This document shows positions 63,366-64,000 of a stretch of DNA of 64,000 nt, one piece after another (within the stretch, counting starts at the first letter, position 1; each line of letters opens with the position of its first letter). The DNA lies in contig NZ_SJPX01000002.1 in the NCBI RefSeq assembly GCF_007860175.1, positions 806,001 to 870,000 on the forward strand, given 5' to 3'. Both the position numbers and the translations under genes were made by a program. This DNA is from Rubripirellula reticaptiva (GTDB lineage: Bacteria > Planctomycetota > Planctomycetia > Pirellulales > Pirellulaceae). The notes below the pieces were generated by a model, which ran no database searches, had not been told where the DNA came from, and saw nothing but the letters and a program-made list of their open reading frames with translations.

Positions 63366-64000
63366 TCAAGACTCCTCCGAGCAACTCACTCGTTGAGCCT
63401 TTTCCCACTGGGGCGGCTGCCGATTAAACAGACCGCGGCTAAGCCCGATCGCGATCGCAACTTGGCTCATCGAAAAGTAAAACACGACGCCGCCAAGTGA
63501 GGTTGCTCGAAATTTTGGAACAACGCAAATCACAGCAGCAATCGCAATGCCCGCTAGCTCCGAGCACAGAATGAATTCATAGACGAAACCCTTTGACGCG
63601 AGCACCAAACTGCACACGACTAGGAACACAATCAACACGGGCGACGCCCATCGCAACACTTTGTGCGACAAAAACTGAAACCAAATCGAATACTGGTTCC
63701 AGCGTGGAACGTTGCCGCGTCGCAAGAGCTGAACGGCGCCCGCCGCAATTCGTATCCGACGATTGAATTCCTGGCGAGCGGAAAGTGTGCCCGTCTCTGT
63801 CGCCGTTGCGGTGGGTTCGTAAATGATCCGCTTTGCGGACCGCAAGACATTCATCGAAATCAAGAAGTCATCCAAAATCGTGTCCTGCGGCAACGGCTCG
63901 AATAGTCCTCGGCGTAACACATACATTGCACCATCGACGCCGATCACGCTCCCAACACTTGACTCGGCCTGCTGGATCCGACGTTCCAATTGATAATAGA
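63366..64000 (-). CDS. Glycosyltransferase family 2, C-terminal part (cut by window edge)
   Basis: About 210 residues visible; the frame stays open to the window end, so the N-terminal catalytic core lies beyond it. Visible are GVDGAMYVLRRGLFE, a DDFLISMNVLRS acceptor-site motif, a FNRRIRIA stretch matching the (Q/R)xxRW position, and three or four C-terminal membrane helices. This is the layout of membrane GT2 enzymes that make or export polysaccharide. The internal TTG at 63989 is not a true start. Confidence 0.75.
   Translation of the reverse strand, partial: YYQLERRIQQAESSVGSVIGVDGAMYVLRRGLFEPLPQDTILDDFLISMNVLRSAKRIIYEPTATATETGTLSARQEFNRRIRIAAGAVQLLRRGNVPRWNQYSIWFQFLSHKVLRWASPVLIVFLVVCSLVLASKGFVYEFILCSELAGIAIAAVICVVPKFRATSLGGVVFYFSMSQVAIAIGLSRGLFNRQPPQWEKAQRVSCSEES

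Overview
The window looks like chromosomal DNA of a planctomycete, most likely a Pirellulaceae / Rhodopirellula-type organism. This rests on several family hallmarks seen together: a sugar-dehydrogenase/cytochrome fusion ending in the Pirellula/Verrucomicrobium-type heme domain, a giant surface protein with an LESR-type planctomycete N-terminal sorting motif, a PEP-CTERM protein, a FemAB protein of the XrtA/PEP-CTERM-associated type, many short secreted or lipoprotein genes of unknown function, and moderate GC with loosely packed genes. I see no rRNA or tRNA gene, CRISPR array, prophage or insertion sequence.

Layout. 0-13 kb: a Tat-exported hydroxypyruvate-isomerase-like protein, a small AP2-like DNA-binding protein, a two-gene AddAB-like helicase/nuclease operon (minus strand), the TIGR03546/TIGR03545 membrane pair, and a 969-residue PQQ-type dehydrogenase with three heme sites. 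13-27 kb: mostly cell-envelope genes. These are an AlkZ-related protein, secreted proteins, a predicted lipoprotein methyltransferase, an orphan type II secretion F protein, a membrane GDSL hydrolase, a BamB-like PQQ-propeller lipoprotein, a three-gene cluster of related surface proteins, and an EboC-like UbiA prenyltransferase. 27-45 kb: housekeeping genes. These are clpX, a ceramidase-like hydrolase, the rpmF-fabD-fabG-acpP-fabF fatty-acid cluster, methyltransferases, DUF456, an HNH nuclease, ferredoxin, an RlmI-like methyltransferase, an FHA protein, a XerC/D recombinase and galE. 45-64 kb: surface polymer and export. This holds a DevBCA-like ABC exporter; an operon for UDP-aminouronic acids (UDP-GlcNAc dehydrogenase, uronate 4-epimerase, WecB 2-epimerase) with the FemAB protein; a divergent FeeM-like N-acyltransferase followed by a VAO-type flavoenzyme; a PEP-CTERM protein; a GT4 glycosyltransferase; a beta-helix surface protein; and a GT2 glycosyltransferase cut by the window edge.

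How they may work together: the 45-64 kb block reads as an exopolysaccharide and surface-protein locus. The nucleotide-sugar operon supplies activated acidic amino sugars, GT4 and GT2 enzymes polymerise or decorate, and FemAB and PEP-CTERM proteins tie it to exosortase-style surface sorting. The FeeM/flavoenzyme pair beside it may make and oxidise an N-acyl amino acid. That pair, the predicted secreted methyltransferase and the three-gene PGREG surface cluster are the best candidates for undescribed biology. A recurring oddity is short 15-bp tandem duplications inside several unrelated genes, each adding five residues. All functional statements are from reading the sequence; no database search was run.
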